A stretch of DNA of 64,000 bases from Hyperoplus lanceolatus (GCA_026929865.2 CM049403.1:34160001-34224000), one strand, 5' to 3'; positions 20,269 to 31,773 are shown, counted from the first letter of the stretch. The notes: generated from the letters alone by a model not told the origin. Numbers and translations are program-made.

Positions 20269-21840
20269 TGTTTTAACCAGCCATGGTTCTCAATCCAGAC
20301 AGAAATGTAGGTGTTGCCATCACCTAAGAAATATGTACATAGACATTTGGAAAACTTTCAGAAAAGCCTTGTGGTAAAGACCACTTCATTAAACATATTT
20401 AAAAGGAAGTGAGAAGCTGCAGAGGCACTGATTGAGATAGTATAGTTTGGCCCTATTTGATACAGATACTTGGAGTAGCTTTAATTCCTGCTCGTGAATC
20501 ATTCCAATGTCAGTCAAGAGGGCCCTCTAGTGGGGGTTTATGGTGCCGGTTTGACCATTTGACAAGCACAGTGGTGGACCACTGTGTTTATTATATTCTT
20601 GTTGTGTTGATTTTCTTTTCTTAAACCTGTATTTTAAGTGATATGAGAAGATAATACTCTATGGAATTAGTTTAGTGTCTTTATAAGGGAAAAAAGGGTT
20701 CCTTAGTCTGTGGGGATCTTGGCTTGGGAATGTGTCTTAGGGTATTTTCATTCATTTTCAAAGCTTCCATGTAAACATTGTATTTTTGTATTTACTATAT
20801 TCCTGTTGGGTTGAATTTTTTTACATGGCGCTGCATCGATTTTTAAGTTTATGATACTACAATATGAAATGAGTTTTAGTGTGAACTCTGGAGTATTCAA
20901 CATTAAAGGTTCGATCAGTCTGTGGGGGTTTTGGGAATAGTCACTCTGGAGTGTGGTAGCTGAAGAGTGGCAAGTTCACTTCCCTGAGCAAGGCATTAAA
21001 CCCTTAACTGCTCGAGGCAATGTGCTTTGGAATGTTTTCAACCATTTTCATTAAAGTTCAGATCACTTTTTCATGAAATCCATGTTAACATTGTATTAAC
21101 GTATTTACTATATAACTGTTGGGTTGATTTTTCTTCCTTAGCTCTGTATAAGTTAAGAAGAGAACAAAATACTTGTGAAAAATAAAACTGTCTAGTAGTT
21201 CATTTGATGTATAACCTGAATATAATCAACACATGTAACTGACTGTTTGCACAGAAAGTATGTTTAGCTCTGTCTCATTTGTATACAATACTAATAAAGA
21301 TACATTATGGACACTAAGAAATCTTCTGTAAATTGATTGTTTTGGTCGTTACTATGCAAGAAATTTTGCAGGACTGTTCATGTTGCACTGATGGACGTCA
21401 ATCAAACTACAACTATTGAAAGATAATGACAACATTAAATTTCAAAATTTACCGGTGAAACTGACTTCTAGAATCAGGAGCATAGTCAACTATTCAAAGT
21501 TTAAGTTGTGAGGCAAGTCTCTTTCTTGCTTTAAATGTAAAATAACATCTGAAACGATTCAGAACACCAACTTTTACTGTTTTCAGTACATGATCAATTT
21601 GGGGTTGAAAGTTCAGAGCCAGTCCACACACCTAGTTGTTGCATTTACCATCAATACAAGTTAAAACCAAAGACTTGGGTTTCGAGTTGAGTTTGTCACA
21701 CACCAAGAAGCTTTGAATACATAAATTGTACATTTTTGCATGTTCAGCTGTCCTGTTGGTGAAGTGGCCATTGATTATCTCTCATTCAGAGTTTGAACCC
21801 CAGCAGGCTACAACTTAATTTATTACTCTATTTTATCTTA
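20269..21840 (+). other. IFIT copy 1 3' UTR and flank, shared with the other copies
   Basis: This is alignable with the flanks of copies 2 (54205-57205) and 3 (63141 on). It carries AATAAA at 21181-21186 and 21293-21298 as likely poly(A) signals. An uninterrupted TGCATTTA at 21640-21647 is the empty target site for the hAT element found in copy 2. Homology fades after CCCCAGCAGGCTA near 21810. Confidence 0.7.
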
Positions 21841-21984
21841 TTTTTTGCAAACTAACTGAGCACACCCTTTATTCCACTGAATTTTTAACTTTATTATCTC
21901 TGTGGATGTGACAAATAAAAAACCTTGAACCTTGAGTTGGAACCGAGTGACTAGATACTTTTCATACACACTGCTGAAACCTGA

Positions 21985-22738
21985 GGCCTTTTTATATTTG
22001 TATTACTTTACAGAGAGATCAGAGAGACCAACATCTAACGTCGAAATCTCTTTGCAACAGTAAGATTTACAGGCAACATTTTGTGACAGTTTTATCAACG
22101 ACATGATTTGACTTGTGTTACGGCGGGATGAGCTGTCCAACATGGAGGTAAGCTTGGCTATGAACCTCCTGTCTCCTACCACCTCACCTGGGTCCAGTGA
22201 GCACCTCAAGACAGAACTGGCTTTTTTAATCAGCTTATTCCTGTCAGCATCCGTGATGCTGCTTCTCCAGCACACAACACCAAGGAAGTCTGCTCTGGCC
22301 TTTTTTACATAGAGCGCTAATCATCCCATTAGTCAAATTTATTATTTATATGAAAGCCCAGGTACCTGTACAAATCCACAAACATAATGTCTACCCCATG
22401 GATGTTAACAAGTGTGGGTGGAGGATGTTTAGAACGCCGGACGTCCACCACAAGCTCTTTGGTCTTCCCCACGTTGATGTGGAGGCACCAGTCCACAAAG
22501 TCCCGGTTCAGTTCTCTGTACCCACTGTCCTCCCCATCCTTAATAAGGCCGACGACAGCAGAGAACTTCTGGAGGTAGCACCGTGAGGAGTTGTAAGTCT
22601 GCAGAGTGTGAAGAGGAAGGGAGCCCCCGTACTGCGGACCACCGTGTCAGGTGAGGGTCCACTCCAGTGTATGCTGAAAGCACTGGAGAAATCATACAAC
22701 ATAATCCTCACAGCGCTTCCAGCTTTTTTCCAGCTTTT
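21985..22738 (-). mobile_element. LINE reverse-transcriptase remnant
   Basis: On the minus strand it reads LYDFSSAFSIHWSGPSPDT, then VHINVGKTKELVVD-like and CWRSSITDADRNKLIKKASS blocks, typical of the C-terminal half of CR1/L2-type reverse transcriptases. It is frameshifted and the YxDD region is damaged. It ends only about 12 bases from the CARD stop codon. Confidence 0.65.
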
Positions 22739-22749
22739 AACTACAACAA

Positions 22750-23023
22750 TTACGTCTGTTTCTTGAGGTCAGCAATGAGCATTGGCTCATTTTTCTCAAG
22801 GTTTTCGTAGAAGATGCATTTAGCGCTAACACCACCAGCTTTCAGACAACCAGTGAAGAGCTCCCTCATCTTTTCCTGAGAGGTACTCAGAGCTCTGATT
22901 TTATCATAGCTCTCTGGTTGGAGGACTTTTCTATCACAGAGATGATCCAAAATGGGGTCAATGCAGTACACTCTCTGGATCAGTTCGACTTTATGTTTAT
23001 CCACAAATTCGCTCGTCCGCTTG
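22750..23023 (-). CDS. CARD-domain terminal exon (ASC/PYCARD-like or NLR C-terminus)
   Basis: The minus-strand exon follows a TTTTTTCTGCAG acceptor and ends at TAA (22750-22752). It encodes a complete six-helix CARD of about 85 residues: FVDKHKVELIQRVYCIDPIL, LCDRKVLQPESYDKIRAL, EKMRELFTGCLKAGGVSAK and NEPMLIADLKKQT. CARDs make homotypic contacts in inflammasomes and recruit caspase-1-type proteases. Its split Asp codon joins in frame to the short exon at 23659-23702. A linker exon before a CARD exon is the PYCARD (ASC) gene arrangement, but no pyrin-domain exon is visible upstream. It could instead be the C-terminus of an NLR, since NLR exons lie on the same strand from 30.9 kb. Confidence 0.75.
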
Positions 23024-23657
23024 TCTGCAGAAAAAAGGGAAAATGACCCAAAAGACTGACTGGATTTGCCAAGTTAAAACATTTCTTATAAAGACAGGCT
23101 TCATTACCAGATGCTATAAAATGTCTTCTTTCAATATTCAAAGTGTGGACGACTGAAACTAATCAAATATCAAAACACTTATATTTTGAGGAAATAACTT
23201 CTGATTATGTAACAGTAGTTTCTAAAGTTCAGATGTGTGTATATTGCATTCACTCAGTTGTCGAGTGCTTAATGTTGATATAGAAGCTAATGGTATTACT
23301 GGGGCTAGTGTTACATTTAAAAATTAAAACTAATCATTCAGCACACAATATTTTCTCATGTACCAATTAGCATAGTGTGTTTAGACAACAACATGTTGAC
23401 CACTAGATGGCAGTATGCACCTGGTCTATGAAGTGATACTGCTCAGGTGTTTTCAGGTGACAGGTGAACAATGATGGAGCGAACACACACAATAGCCTAT
23501 ACTCAAATTAGGTCAGGTTTAAGTTAAATAACCAATGAAGGACGTTTTTATATTAGATTATGGGTTTCTAGACGATCCAATCAGTGACTGATCACAAGCA
23601 GAGTACAAGTCATTTATACAGTATTTGTCACACTACATGTCCACCTACCGTCTGCCA

Positions 23658-23702
23658 TGGGATCTACACCAGTTGCTCCAGGGGCCTGCAACTGAAACAA
23701 AT
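23658..23702 (-). CDS. Short linker exon upstream of the CARD exon
   Basis: On the minus strand TTTGTTTCAG precedes the exon and ACG|GTAGGT follows it. It encodes LQAPGATGVDPMAD plus the first base of an Asp codon that the CARD exon completes, giving DDKRTSEFVDKH. The exact phase match and good splice sites support it. It is too short to show as an open frame. Confidence 0.6.
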
Positions 23703-23742
23703 GAAGGGAAAAAAACAACAACTAAATAATGGATCTGTCTTA

Positions 23743-23895
23743 GTCTAGTGTTTATGCGTAGTCCTGTCTCCATGCGCTTGGGGCGCTTGTGGTGTTCAAA
23801 TCTGGGTCCTTCTCTGCATGTCATTTCCCTCTCTGCCCCATTTAATTTCTGTCTCTACACACTGTCAATAAAGCATGAAGAAATTATTACCTTAT
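23743..23895 (+). mobile_element. Degenerate tRNA-derived SINE
   Basis: It carries a weak box B (GTGTTCAAATCTGG) and the tail TCTCTGCATGTCATTTCCC, then CCTCTCTGCCCCATTT and CAATAAAGCATGAA, also present in the SINE at 24663-24854. Confidence 0.6.
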
Positions 23896-24435
23896 TTAAT
23901 TTTTTTAAAATAACACAGGAAAACAGCCAGGTTTTGGGGATTGTCTATCTAACTGCTAACACAGGAGAAAACAGTGTTAGATTCTAATTCAATAAATATT
24001 TGAATTACAATGAGGAAATGGTTAAAGGTCCAGTAAGCGGAATGGTTCTTTTAGCTAACTTCCTGTCAGTTACTGCAGTTAGCGGTCCCCTCCCTCGTCC
24101 CTACGTCACCACATTAATGCACTGCGGTCTTCAAGCAGCGAGTTGTTTAGCATCATTTCAGATCCATAAGTGTGATAAAACATGATAAAAACCATCAAAA
24201 CAGACATTGGGAAGGAGTTTTACCTGCTCCGCCATTGTAGGCGCATAAACATTCATCTGTCGCTCTGCACGTACACCGGCAGTGAGACGGGTGCCGGTTT
24301 GTAGCGTTCTCTCTTCTGATTGGTTATCAGTAATGGGATCCCCGAAAAGTTTATTTGCCGATTACATGCAGAGAGAGTGACTGAGAGATTGGCTTTATGA
24401 AACGGGCACACTTTATAAGTGATCACTGTATAAGT

Positions 24436-25313
24436 CAGTGCTTCTCAAATGGGGGGGGGGCGCCGTGAGTTGTCAGGGGGGCGCGGGCTGCCTTGATTTC
24501 CAACTGACCAAAATAAATAAATAAATAAATTATATTATTTTTTATGTGCTAGCAAGCACGATGTGTATGGTCATATCCGCGCGAAAGGCTGCGATTTGCA
24601 GTAAATAAATGTCCACATGTGTCTCCAAGTGTCTCTGTAGGCTATTTAAAAAGAAATCAAGCGGGGGGTGCCTTTAGCTCAGTTGGTAAGGCGTCCCCCT
24701 CCCGGGCCGGGCCCAGCAGCAGACTCGGGTTCGATTCCCGCCCGCGGTCGTTCTCTGCATGTCACTCCCCTCTCTGCCCCATTTCAACTCTGTGTCTACA
24801 CTATCAATAAAGCATAAAAATGCCCAAAAAATATCTTTAGAAGAAAAAAAAAAAAAAGAAATCAAGCAAATAGACTAATAATAACATTAGTGAATGATTG
24901 GTTATCGCATCACAGAAGGCCTATTGGCCTATAATAATAAAAAACACCACTTTAACTATGTTTACAGTTTACATTTTTTTTTAATTAAATGCAAACCTCA
25001 GTGAATCATTTGCTCTTGTTTCTCTGTCCTGAGATTCACACAGGCTGAGACTTGTTTAAATGTTAAAATTGAGCTAATAAACTGAACTTTGAATTTTTTT
25101 GCTGCAGAAGTTATCTCAGCTAATTTTTGTTATCTAATCTGATAATAAGGTGATTGTATGCAGAATGCTCGTGCCAGAAACTCATACAGCGGTTTTGTAC
25201 AGATAAATAAATAAATATTAGCAGGTTCTCAATAGTATTTCAATTTAGGGGGGGGGCGCGAAAAAAATTCTGTCCCCTGGGGGGGCATGACAGAAAATAA
25301 TTGAGAACCACTG
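24436..25313 (+). mobile_element. hAT-type element with perfect 8-base target duplication
   Basis: It starts CAGTGCTTCTCAA and ends TTGAGAACCACTG, inverted repeats of hAT type. GTATAAGT lies on both sides (24428-24435, 25314-25321). It is 878 bases long with no transposase, and carries G-runs just inside both ends. A SINE is nested inside at 24663-24854. Confidence 0.8.
24663..24854 (+). mobile_element. tRNA-derived SINE nested in the hAT element
   Basis: Box A is TTAGCTCAGTTGGTAAGG (near 24674) and box B GGGTTCGATTCCC (near 24728). The tail is CCCCATTTCAACTCTGTGTC and CAATAAAGC. A target duplication AAAGAAATCAAGC flanks it (left copy ends 24662, right copy 24855-24867). Confidence 0.8.
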
Positions 25314-25469
25314 GTATAAGTGATAACTCTATGAATAAAGAACGATTTAACACTTACAGTCCCCTCCTTTATTTTTGCTGTAGACTGGAAACATTTGGGT
25401 TTGACACCAAAATATGAATATGAGACAATAGATCAACATTTCAGCTTTCATTTCCAGGTATTTACATCT

Positions 25470-26210
25470 TTCAAAAATCAGACCCCCACCCACGCCTTTC
25501 CTCTCCTGATCCACAGCTCCCTTTACGCAACTTCTGATGCGTCTGTGGCCACCTCCATGGCCCTTTGCCTACCAAAAAGGATGACCTGCTTGGGTGCTTC
25601 TGAGATCAGCGCCATGTCTAGCCTCAGTGTTATTGTGGCAGCAGCTCCGGGAACTTCAGCTGTTTCCCCATGTCAACTTTCAGCTCACAGTCTTGCAACA
25701 GGCCTGAGGAGGTGGTCCTGGCAGCTGCTGTATACTTCTACCCTGCCCTGATGAAACCGACGGTCTTCATAACTGGGCAGAGGTGGTTGCACTGGCTGAT
25801 CCCACTGCAGATGGTATCCACTATCAACTCTTAGTTCAGGCTGCTGATAGGGAGTTTCAGCTTGTTGTTCTGCCCGTACAGGGCTTTGTTGCTGCGGCTG
25901 CGCGAAAGTTCCAGCTACTTCCGAAGGAACTTGCTGACTCTCCTCTCAATGCGTTCGACAGTGGAGATCGGGACCGCATAGACCAAGAGGGGCCAGAGAT
26001 TCCGTGGGAGGATGCCATGTTGGTACGTATATCAAGACTTTGACTTTGCCAGGTAGAACTGACTTTTCCACTGCTGCTAGCCAGGCTTCCAGCTCTTTGT
26101 TGGTCGCTCAGATGGATGCTGTGTCTCTCAGTCTGTAGTCAAACCCCTTGCCCAGGCTTTTCCCTGGTTTCTCGGTGATGGATGGTATCTGGGTGCTACC
26201 ATATTTGTTT
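25470..26210 (-). mobile_element. LINE ORF fragment
   Basis: The minus-strand translation has NQGKAWARGLTTD, WPLLVYAVPISTVERIERRV, SKFLRKWLELSRS and ALYGQNNKLKLPISSLN, a set I recognise from a fish non-LTR retrotransposon ORF downstream of the reverse transcriptase. Stops are present. Plus-strand open frames over this region are shadows. Confidence 0.6.
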
Positions 26211-27600
26211 GAGTGACGCAACTTGGGAAATTAGTTAAATTCTTTTTTTAATGTGCAGAGAGAAAGACTGTTCTCTTTGAGGATTCTGTAAATAGCTACT
26301 GTATATTCAGAAGAGCAGTAGCTGTTGTTCAACAAAAGTTTGGGTTTTTCCTACATAGTATTTATCTTTTAAAGAAACTGCAAAAATGGCACAAAAACTG
26401 CAGTAACATGGCCCTGTGCTGCTCACCCTTGCATTTGCTTTTTATTATTATCCTACAGTAATCTGCATAATTCCGAGCCACGATTCCCTGTATACACAGA
26501 TTTGATTGCAGACAGACTGTACAAACTATACCTCTGGGAGAATTTTCGCAGTGTCGATGTTTGCTGTGAGTTGAAAACCTTTCTTCATTTTAAGGCACTT
26601 GTCTGGGCGAGGCTTCTTGATTGTTTTGTACCCTTCTTTGTCCTCCTTCTTGTCCACTGCCTGGAAAAAAGCATTATAAGCTTAAAGATGCTTCACAGTT
26701 ACAGTGGTGAGCAGTGTCATCTGAAGTACACAGTCACTGGAATCCTGCTGCAGTGGACAATCATTTTTGTGAATATAATATCATCATCACATCAACTTTT
26801 AACTTTGACCAACTCTATTGTAGGCTAAGGCTGGCCATGAACCAGACCCTTGTTATTCTATTAAGCTCTTCACTTCTCCTATATCTGAACTAGTTCATGT
26901 CCCAGTAATGCTGGTTAGTAAATCATTGTTCCCACTGAGAATTTGCAGTACAGTTCAGTATTCCGTTAAATGCATTTATTTGCTGTCAGAACTTGGGAGA
27001 GATACAAAAAAATAAGCAAACCATGCAGAACCAATTTTTGTATTTGTTTCGTTGGGGAACCGAAAGGTGCTGAAGGATGGAGCTACACACTGCAGTCCGG
27101 TAATTGACATAATTGATCTCTCGAGTATACATAAAGGTTAAATAAAATAAAATTAGGTGCCTACAGAATCATTTCGATTTGTCCATCAGTGTATAGTCAA
27201 TGTATCCAGCTCCACAGGCATAACAAACGCTTAATCTGTGACCATTTCCTGTTGCAGATGCATATGTTAGCTACTTTATGAACTGTAATGGAGCAACACA
27301 TGAACTGTTAAAGTAAGAATGGTGTCTTCCTAACTTAGCCTATATGCACATCTTGTTGACGGGGCTTTGGTCCTAACCCTCGGTCCTTACAAGTAGATGT
27401 AGCTTCACTGTCTCACATGTTAACATAATCAGCTAAGGTAAGGGAGGTGGGCTTGTAACAGAACAAGGTTTGTCCACTGTTTTGTACCAAATTAATTGAC
27501 TATGCACGGATTGACAACATAACAGTGTTTATATATCAATTCAATAGTTGCTGGATATTGGTAGGAACATGTAAGATCTTCTCTTGCAAGTACTATTTTG
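26211..27600. other. No gene recognised
   Basis: Unique-looking AT-rich sequence. CTCTCGAGTATACATAAAGG with AAATAAAATAAAATT near 27118-27155 looks like a short LINE tail. An open frame at 26502-26828 has no motif I can name. Confidence 0.4.
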
Positions 27601-27744
27601 ATTATTTGTTGCTTAGACTTAGAGTAATTATTACTCTTAATGTCAGAAAGAGTTGAACAATTGTACATGGCAATGAGTTTAAGTGATGATTATATAAGTT
27701 TGAAATAGTAATACTGGATAACTTTACACGGTACAACTGCTCCT

Positions 27745-27808
27745 CTCTCACCCTTTTGTAATCGTCAGGCAGGTTTTTTTGCACATTCAGTTTGACATCA
27801 GATTGAGC
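27745..27808 (-). CDS. Possible small exon on the NLR/CARD strand
   Basis: On the minus strand, CTCTCCATTAG is followed by a frame reading AQSDVKLNVQKNLPDDYKR and then a GTGAGA donor. Its splice-site quality and strand fit an exon between the LRR exons (30.9 kb) and the CARD exon (22.8 kb). I do not recognise the peptide as a known domain. Confidence 0.2.
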
Positions 27809-27859
27809 TAATGGAGAGAACAAGTGAATGAAAGAGAACAATAAAGAAACCATTCATTC

Positions 27860-28744
27860 CAAACATTTGTGAAATAACAGCTCTACAACATTTTTTATTT
27901 GAAATATATTTCTAACAATGTAACAATGTACAATGAGCACAAGCTCAATTTGAGAAAATATTGTAATGTTATTTAACAGTTTGATGAATGAGAGACATTG
28001 GTTCATTACTCACGTTTTTTTGGTTTCTCAGCTCTGAAAAACTCACCAGAGATACTGTAGGATGAAGACAATCCTACAGTCATGGATCAGGTTTAGAATA
28101 AATATTCATTCTTTGAGTTGACCAGATTGAGTCCGTAGACGACTGATCAAATGCTTTTCATTATCAAATCTTCACCACAAAGACTATAAATGACTAACAA
28201 CGTTCATGTTCTGAAACTGAATTAGAGGAAATAATTCATCTTTAGTAAAGATCCAAAAACATCACAGGAAAAACAAACTAATTGTTTCACTATACTGTAA
28301 AATCCCATATTTCTGTTAAAATGCCTTAAAATGTTGCATTACTTTGACATGTAATCGTTTGTGGAAGAATTAAAGCAGAGATAAGATGTAAAATAAAGAG
28401 ACACTGCACACAGGCGGTTAAACCACTGATTTGTTGTGCAAGGCTAGGTTATTAGCTATGATCCTAACCGTTAACCTGTTTATATTATTCACATTGTTTA
28501 CAGGTTGGATTTGCTCCTCATTGATAGTTTATATTTGCACTGATCCTACTTTGCACAACAACGTTTGCACAACATTTTCCCTCTGAATAAATACAGTTGT
28601 ATATGATCTGATCTTATTCCCTGTAGAGGTGGCTGTGAGGGGTCTCATTTTTGGTGTTCCTCGAGCAGCTACTGGTTGGTTGGGGTGCACACACAGAAGG
28701 TAGAACTGGAGAAAAACCACTAATGTGAGTAAGGCATTAGCCTC
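27860..28744. other. No feature seen
   Basis: AT-rich intergenic or intronic sequence. I see no recognisable element. Confidence 0.3.
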
Positions 28745-30704
28745 CCCGTGTTAAGTCAACTACTACAAAGAAGCTCTTGCACATGACTTTAAGAACCCTA
28801 AAGATTTCTGGAATAAAATAAAAAATGTAACTAACCCATCAGACTCAACTTTATCGACTCAGATTAGGGCTAACAACACAATTTTAAATGATCCATTTCT
28901 AGTTGCTCAGGCATTTAATGAGCACTTCTCCTCTGTCTGTCCTGCCCCAGCAAATGATTCTTCTCTTTATTCTAGTGCCGATATTAATGTGTTGCCCATG
29001 AACAGTATTTTCTCCTTTAAGAAAATAACACCTGTGGAGGTTTATGAAGCGATTATTGATTTAAAAACAAGCAGTGGTCCTGGGTTGGATGGCATCGAAA
29101 CCAAATTTATTAAGTTATCATCACATATACTTATGTTCCCGCTTTGTGACCTCTTTAATATGTCTTTATCGACCTGTGACATTCGCAACCATGGAAATGC
29201 TCACGCATCACTCCCTTACATAAAAGTGGTGATGTATTGGAACTAAATAATTACAGACCAATTTCTATTATTTGTTGTATTGCAAAAGTATTTGAAAAGC
29301 TTATTTTCAATCAACTGTCTTATTGCCTTAATGAGTATAATTTGCTGTCACCCTTTCAATCTGGTTTTCGTCCTAACCACTCTACAACCACAGCTCTGTC
29401 TAAACTTACCAATGATATTTACTCTGCAACAAACAATAACAAATTAACTGGTGCAATTTTTATTGACTTAACGAAAGCTTTTGATTTAGTTGACCATTAT
29501 CTTCTGTTAGACAAACTCTATTCTATTGGCTTGTCACGCAATGCTTTACTCTGGTTTAATTCTTATCTCCATAATAGAAAACAATGTGTAGTTATACAGG
29601 GAACTAAATCTGATCATACTTTACAACATCGAGGAGTTCCACAAGGTTCAACTCTTGGTCCTCTTCTTTTTTCCATTTTCATTAATCAAATCCCCTCTTT
29701 ATGTTCAGAATGCCATGCCCATCTTTATGCAGACGACACAGTTCTTTATATGTCCTCAATACATTTATCACAGATTGAATCTTCTTTACAGTCAGACTTT
29801 AATATATTACAGGATTGGCTTTCGGCAAACAAACTTATACTTAACAAAAGTAAATCTCATCTTATGTTATTTGGCACACGGCAAAACATCAAATCAAAAT
29901 CTACAGATCCACCATTTTCAATTAACTGTCTTGATGGGACACCTTTACTCACAGTTGAGCACACTAAATATCTGGGAGTATGGCTGGACTCCGAACTTTC
30001 TTACAAACACCACATTAGTCAAGTTATTAAAAAACTGAATTTTTCCATAGGTACTTTATACAGATCCAGACACTGTTTTGTTTTTTCTGTTAGAATGAAG
30101 TTAGCCACACAACTTATTTTACCCATCTTTGACTATGCCGATATTATTTATCAGTGTGCCTCCAATATCACTTTATTTCCTCTCAATACTGTTTACAATA
30201 GATTAGCTCGTTTTGTCCTTGGTTGTTCTTTTTCTACTCATCATTGCACAATGTATCAATCACTGAATTGGCCTTCTCTCCCATCAAGAAGACAACAACA
30301 TTGGCTTCAATTTATTTTCAAATGTATTCATTTCAATTATCCTCTTTATTTGAAACAGCTGATGGTTCCTTTCTCTTCCACTTACCAACTTCGACACTCT
30401 TCACAATTATTTTTTTCTGTTCCTTTTGTAACCAAAAGTATAGCGAAGAAAGCATTTATGTGCAAAGCTCCATCTGATTGGAACAATCTGCCTGTCAATA
30501 TTCGCTCTATTTCATCTCTGCACATGTTTAAAAATGCTCTGTCATCTCACTTTACAAACAGTTGTTCATGTTACTAATCATGTATTGTAATGAAATGTAT
30601 TATTTAACCTTTTGTTATTACTGTTATCACTTTACCATGTATTTTATATATATTTTTTCTTGGAAAAGTACTATGCAAGATTGATGTCAAGCACTTAATA
30701 TGCA

Positions 30705-30743
<39 letters not shown>

Positions 30744-30895
30744 TATGTTATTTGTATTATATATATTTTCATTTTTTTATGTTAAGAATATGTTTTACTG
30801 TATTTTTTGTTTGTAAGGACCCTCTTGAAAACGAGATGGTTTCATCTCAAGGGGTTATCCTAATAAAAATTAAATTAAATTTAAGTACAATACTG
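28745..30895 (+). mobile_element. Non-LTR retrotransposon (LINE) with nearly intact reverse transcriptase
   Basis: Two open segments belong to one ORF: up to about 29182 (SSGPGLDGIETKFIKLSSHI) and from there to 30577. One missing base near 29182 (after GACATTC) shifts the frame between them. The reverse transcriptase shows LNNYRPISIICCIAKVFEKL, SPFQSGFRPNHSTTTAL, FIDLTKAFDLVDH, HRGVPQGSTLGPLLF and the catalytic LYADDT, then the C-terminal KYLGVWLD block. The 5' end, with the endonuclease, is missing. The tail has a (TG)n at 30710-30741 and CTCTTGAAAACGAGATGG before AAATTAAATTTAA. The group is CR1/L2/Rex-like; I am unsure of the exact clade. It ends about 40 bases from the last LRR exon. Confidence 0.8.
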
Positions 30896-30931
30896 CTGAA
30901 TCAGCTGAACTGACTCCAACCCTCTACTGAC

Positions 30932-31105
30932 CTCAGAGTCTCCAGTCTGTAGTGTGGACTCTCCACAAGATCAGACAGAGGCTTCACTCCTGAAACCTGC
31001 AGGTTGTTTCCCCACAGATCCAGCTCTCTGAGATGGGAGGGGTTAAACTTAAGAGCTGAGGCCAGAGAAGCACAGCTGGTCTCTGACAAACTGCAGCGCC
31101 TCAAT
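30932..31105 (-). CDS. LRR exon 6 (last) of the NLR gene
   Basis: 174 bases (58 residues) between an ATTCAG acceptor and a GAG|GTCAGT donor. It holds two ribonuclease-inhibitor-type repeats: [19 protein letters not shown] and [20 protein letters not shown]. It is the most diverged of the typical LRR exons ([11 protein letters not shown] in place of [11 protein letters not shown]). Confidence 0.75.
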
Positions 31106-31352
31106 CTGAATGAAGAATACATGATGTAGAGGAAAATTAAATGATAATCCCATCAGATGTGTTTAGGTTTAACATGTTCAGATAATAATTATTATGTTTT
31201 TTTAAGAAACAAATGTCTTTAGTGACTGCACTAAATATAAAAGCGATAAAATATAAACAAAAAGGAATGGACGACTTGTTTGTATACAGGATAGGTTGAA
31301 TTGTTCATTTAATATATAAGATCTACAATAATAACAGAGTCATTGAACTGAC

Positions 31353-31526
31353 CTCAGAGTCTCCAGTCTACAGTGTGGACTCTCCAAAAAACCACACAGC
31401 TCCTTCACTCCTGAATCCTGCAGGCTGTTCCAGTTCAGATCCAGCTCTCTGATATGGGAGGGGTTGGATTTCAGAGCGGAGGCCAGAGAAGCACAGCTGA
31501 TCTCTGACAAACTACGGGAACTCAAT
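31353..31526 (-). CDS. LRR exon 5 of the NLR gene
   Basis: 174 bases with the standard splice sites. It encodes [39 protein letters not shown] and [20 protein letters not shown] lies just upstream on this strand (31559-31773). Confidence 0.8.
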
Positions 31527-31558
31527 CTGAATAAAGAATAAATTATGTAAGTTTAGAG

Positions 31559-31773
31559 AAGGGTTGTGCCGATGGGTGATGGAATCATCTATCGGTGATT
31601 GATGACACGATTGGCAATAGCTTCGCTTCAGCTGATTCCAATGGGAGCTTTTTTCCTTTTCTCTTTTTTTTCCTTTGCTGATGCTGTTGGGGTCACCATG
31701 GGATCGGGCATCGGTGATCACACATGGTGGCAATAGGATGATGTGGCTATGGGCAACAACGCCCAACCCTAGA
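31559..31773 (+). mobile_element. MITE family G, complete copy between LRR exons
   Basis: It starts AGGGTTGTGCCGATGG and ends CAACAACGCCCAACCCT, inverted repeats at least at the outer 7 bases and imperfectly beyond. A second copy, split by insertions, lies at 32624-34556 after another LRR exon, so the MITE was carried along in the exon duplication. Confidence 0.6.

Larger units (their letters stand above)
24022..25376 (+). mobile_element. MITE family F, split by an hAT-type insertion
   Basis: The left part, 24022-24435, carries CTAACTTCCTGTCAGTTACT and the CGTCCCTACGTCACCACATT core. The right part, 25322-25376, ends CACTTACAGTCCCCTCCTTT. The gap is exactly filled by the hAT element at 24436-25313. 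Confidence 0.65.

Noticed and set aside
25395..26043. Plus-strand open frames of 118 and 86 residues
   Set aside because: The minus strand carries recognisable LINE protein blocks over the same bases. The plus frames are shadows.
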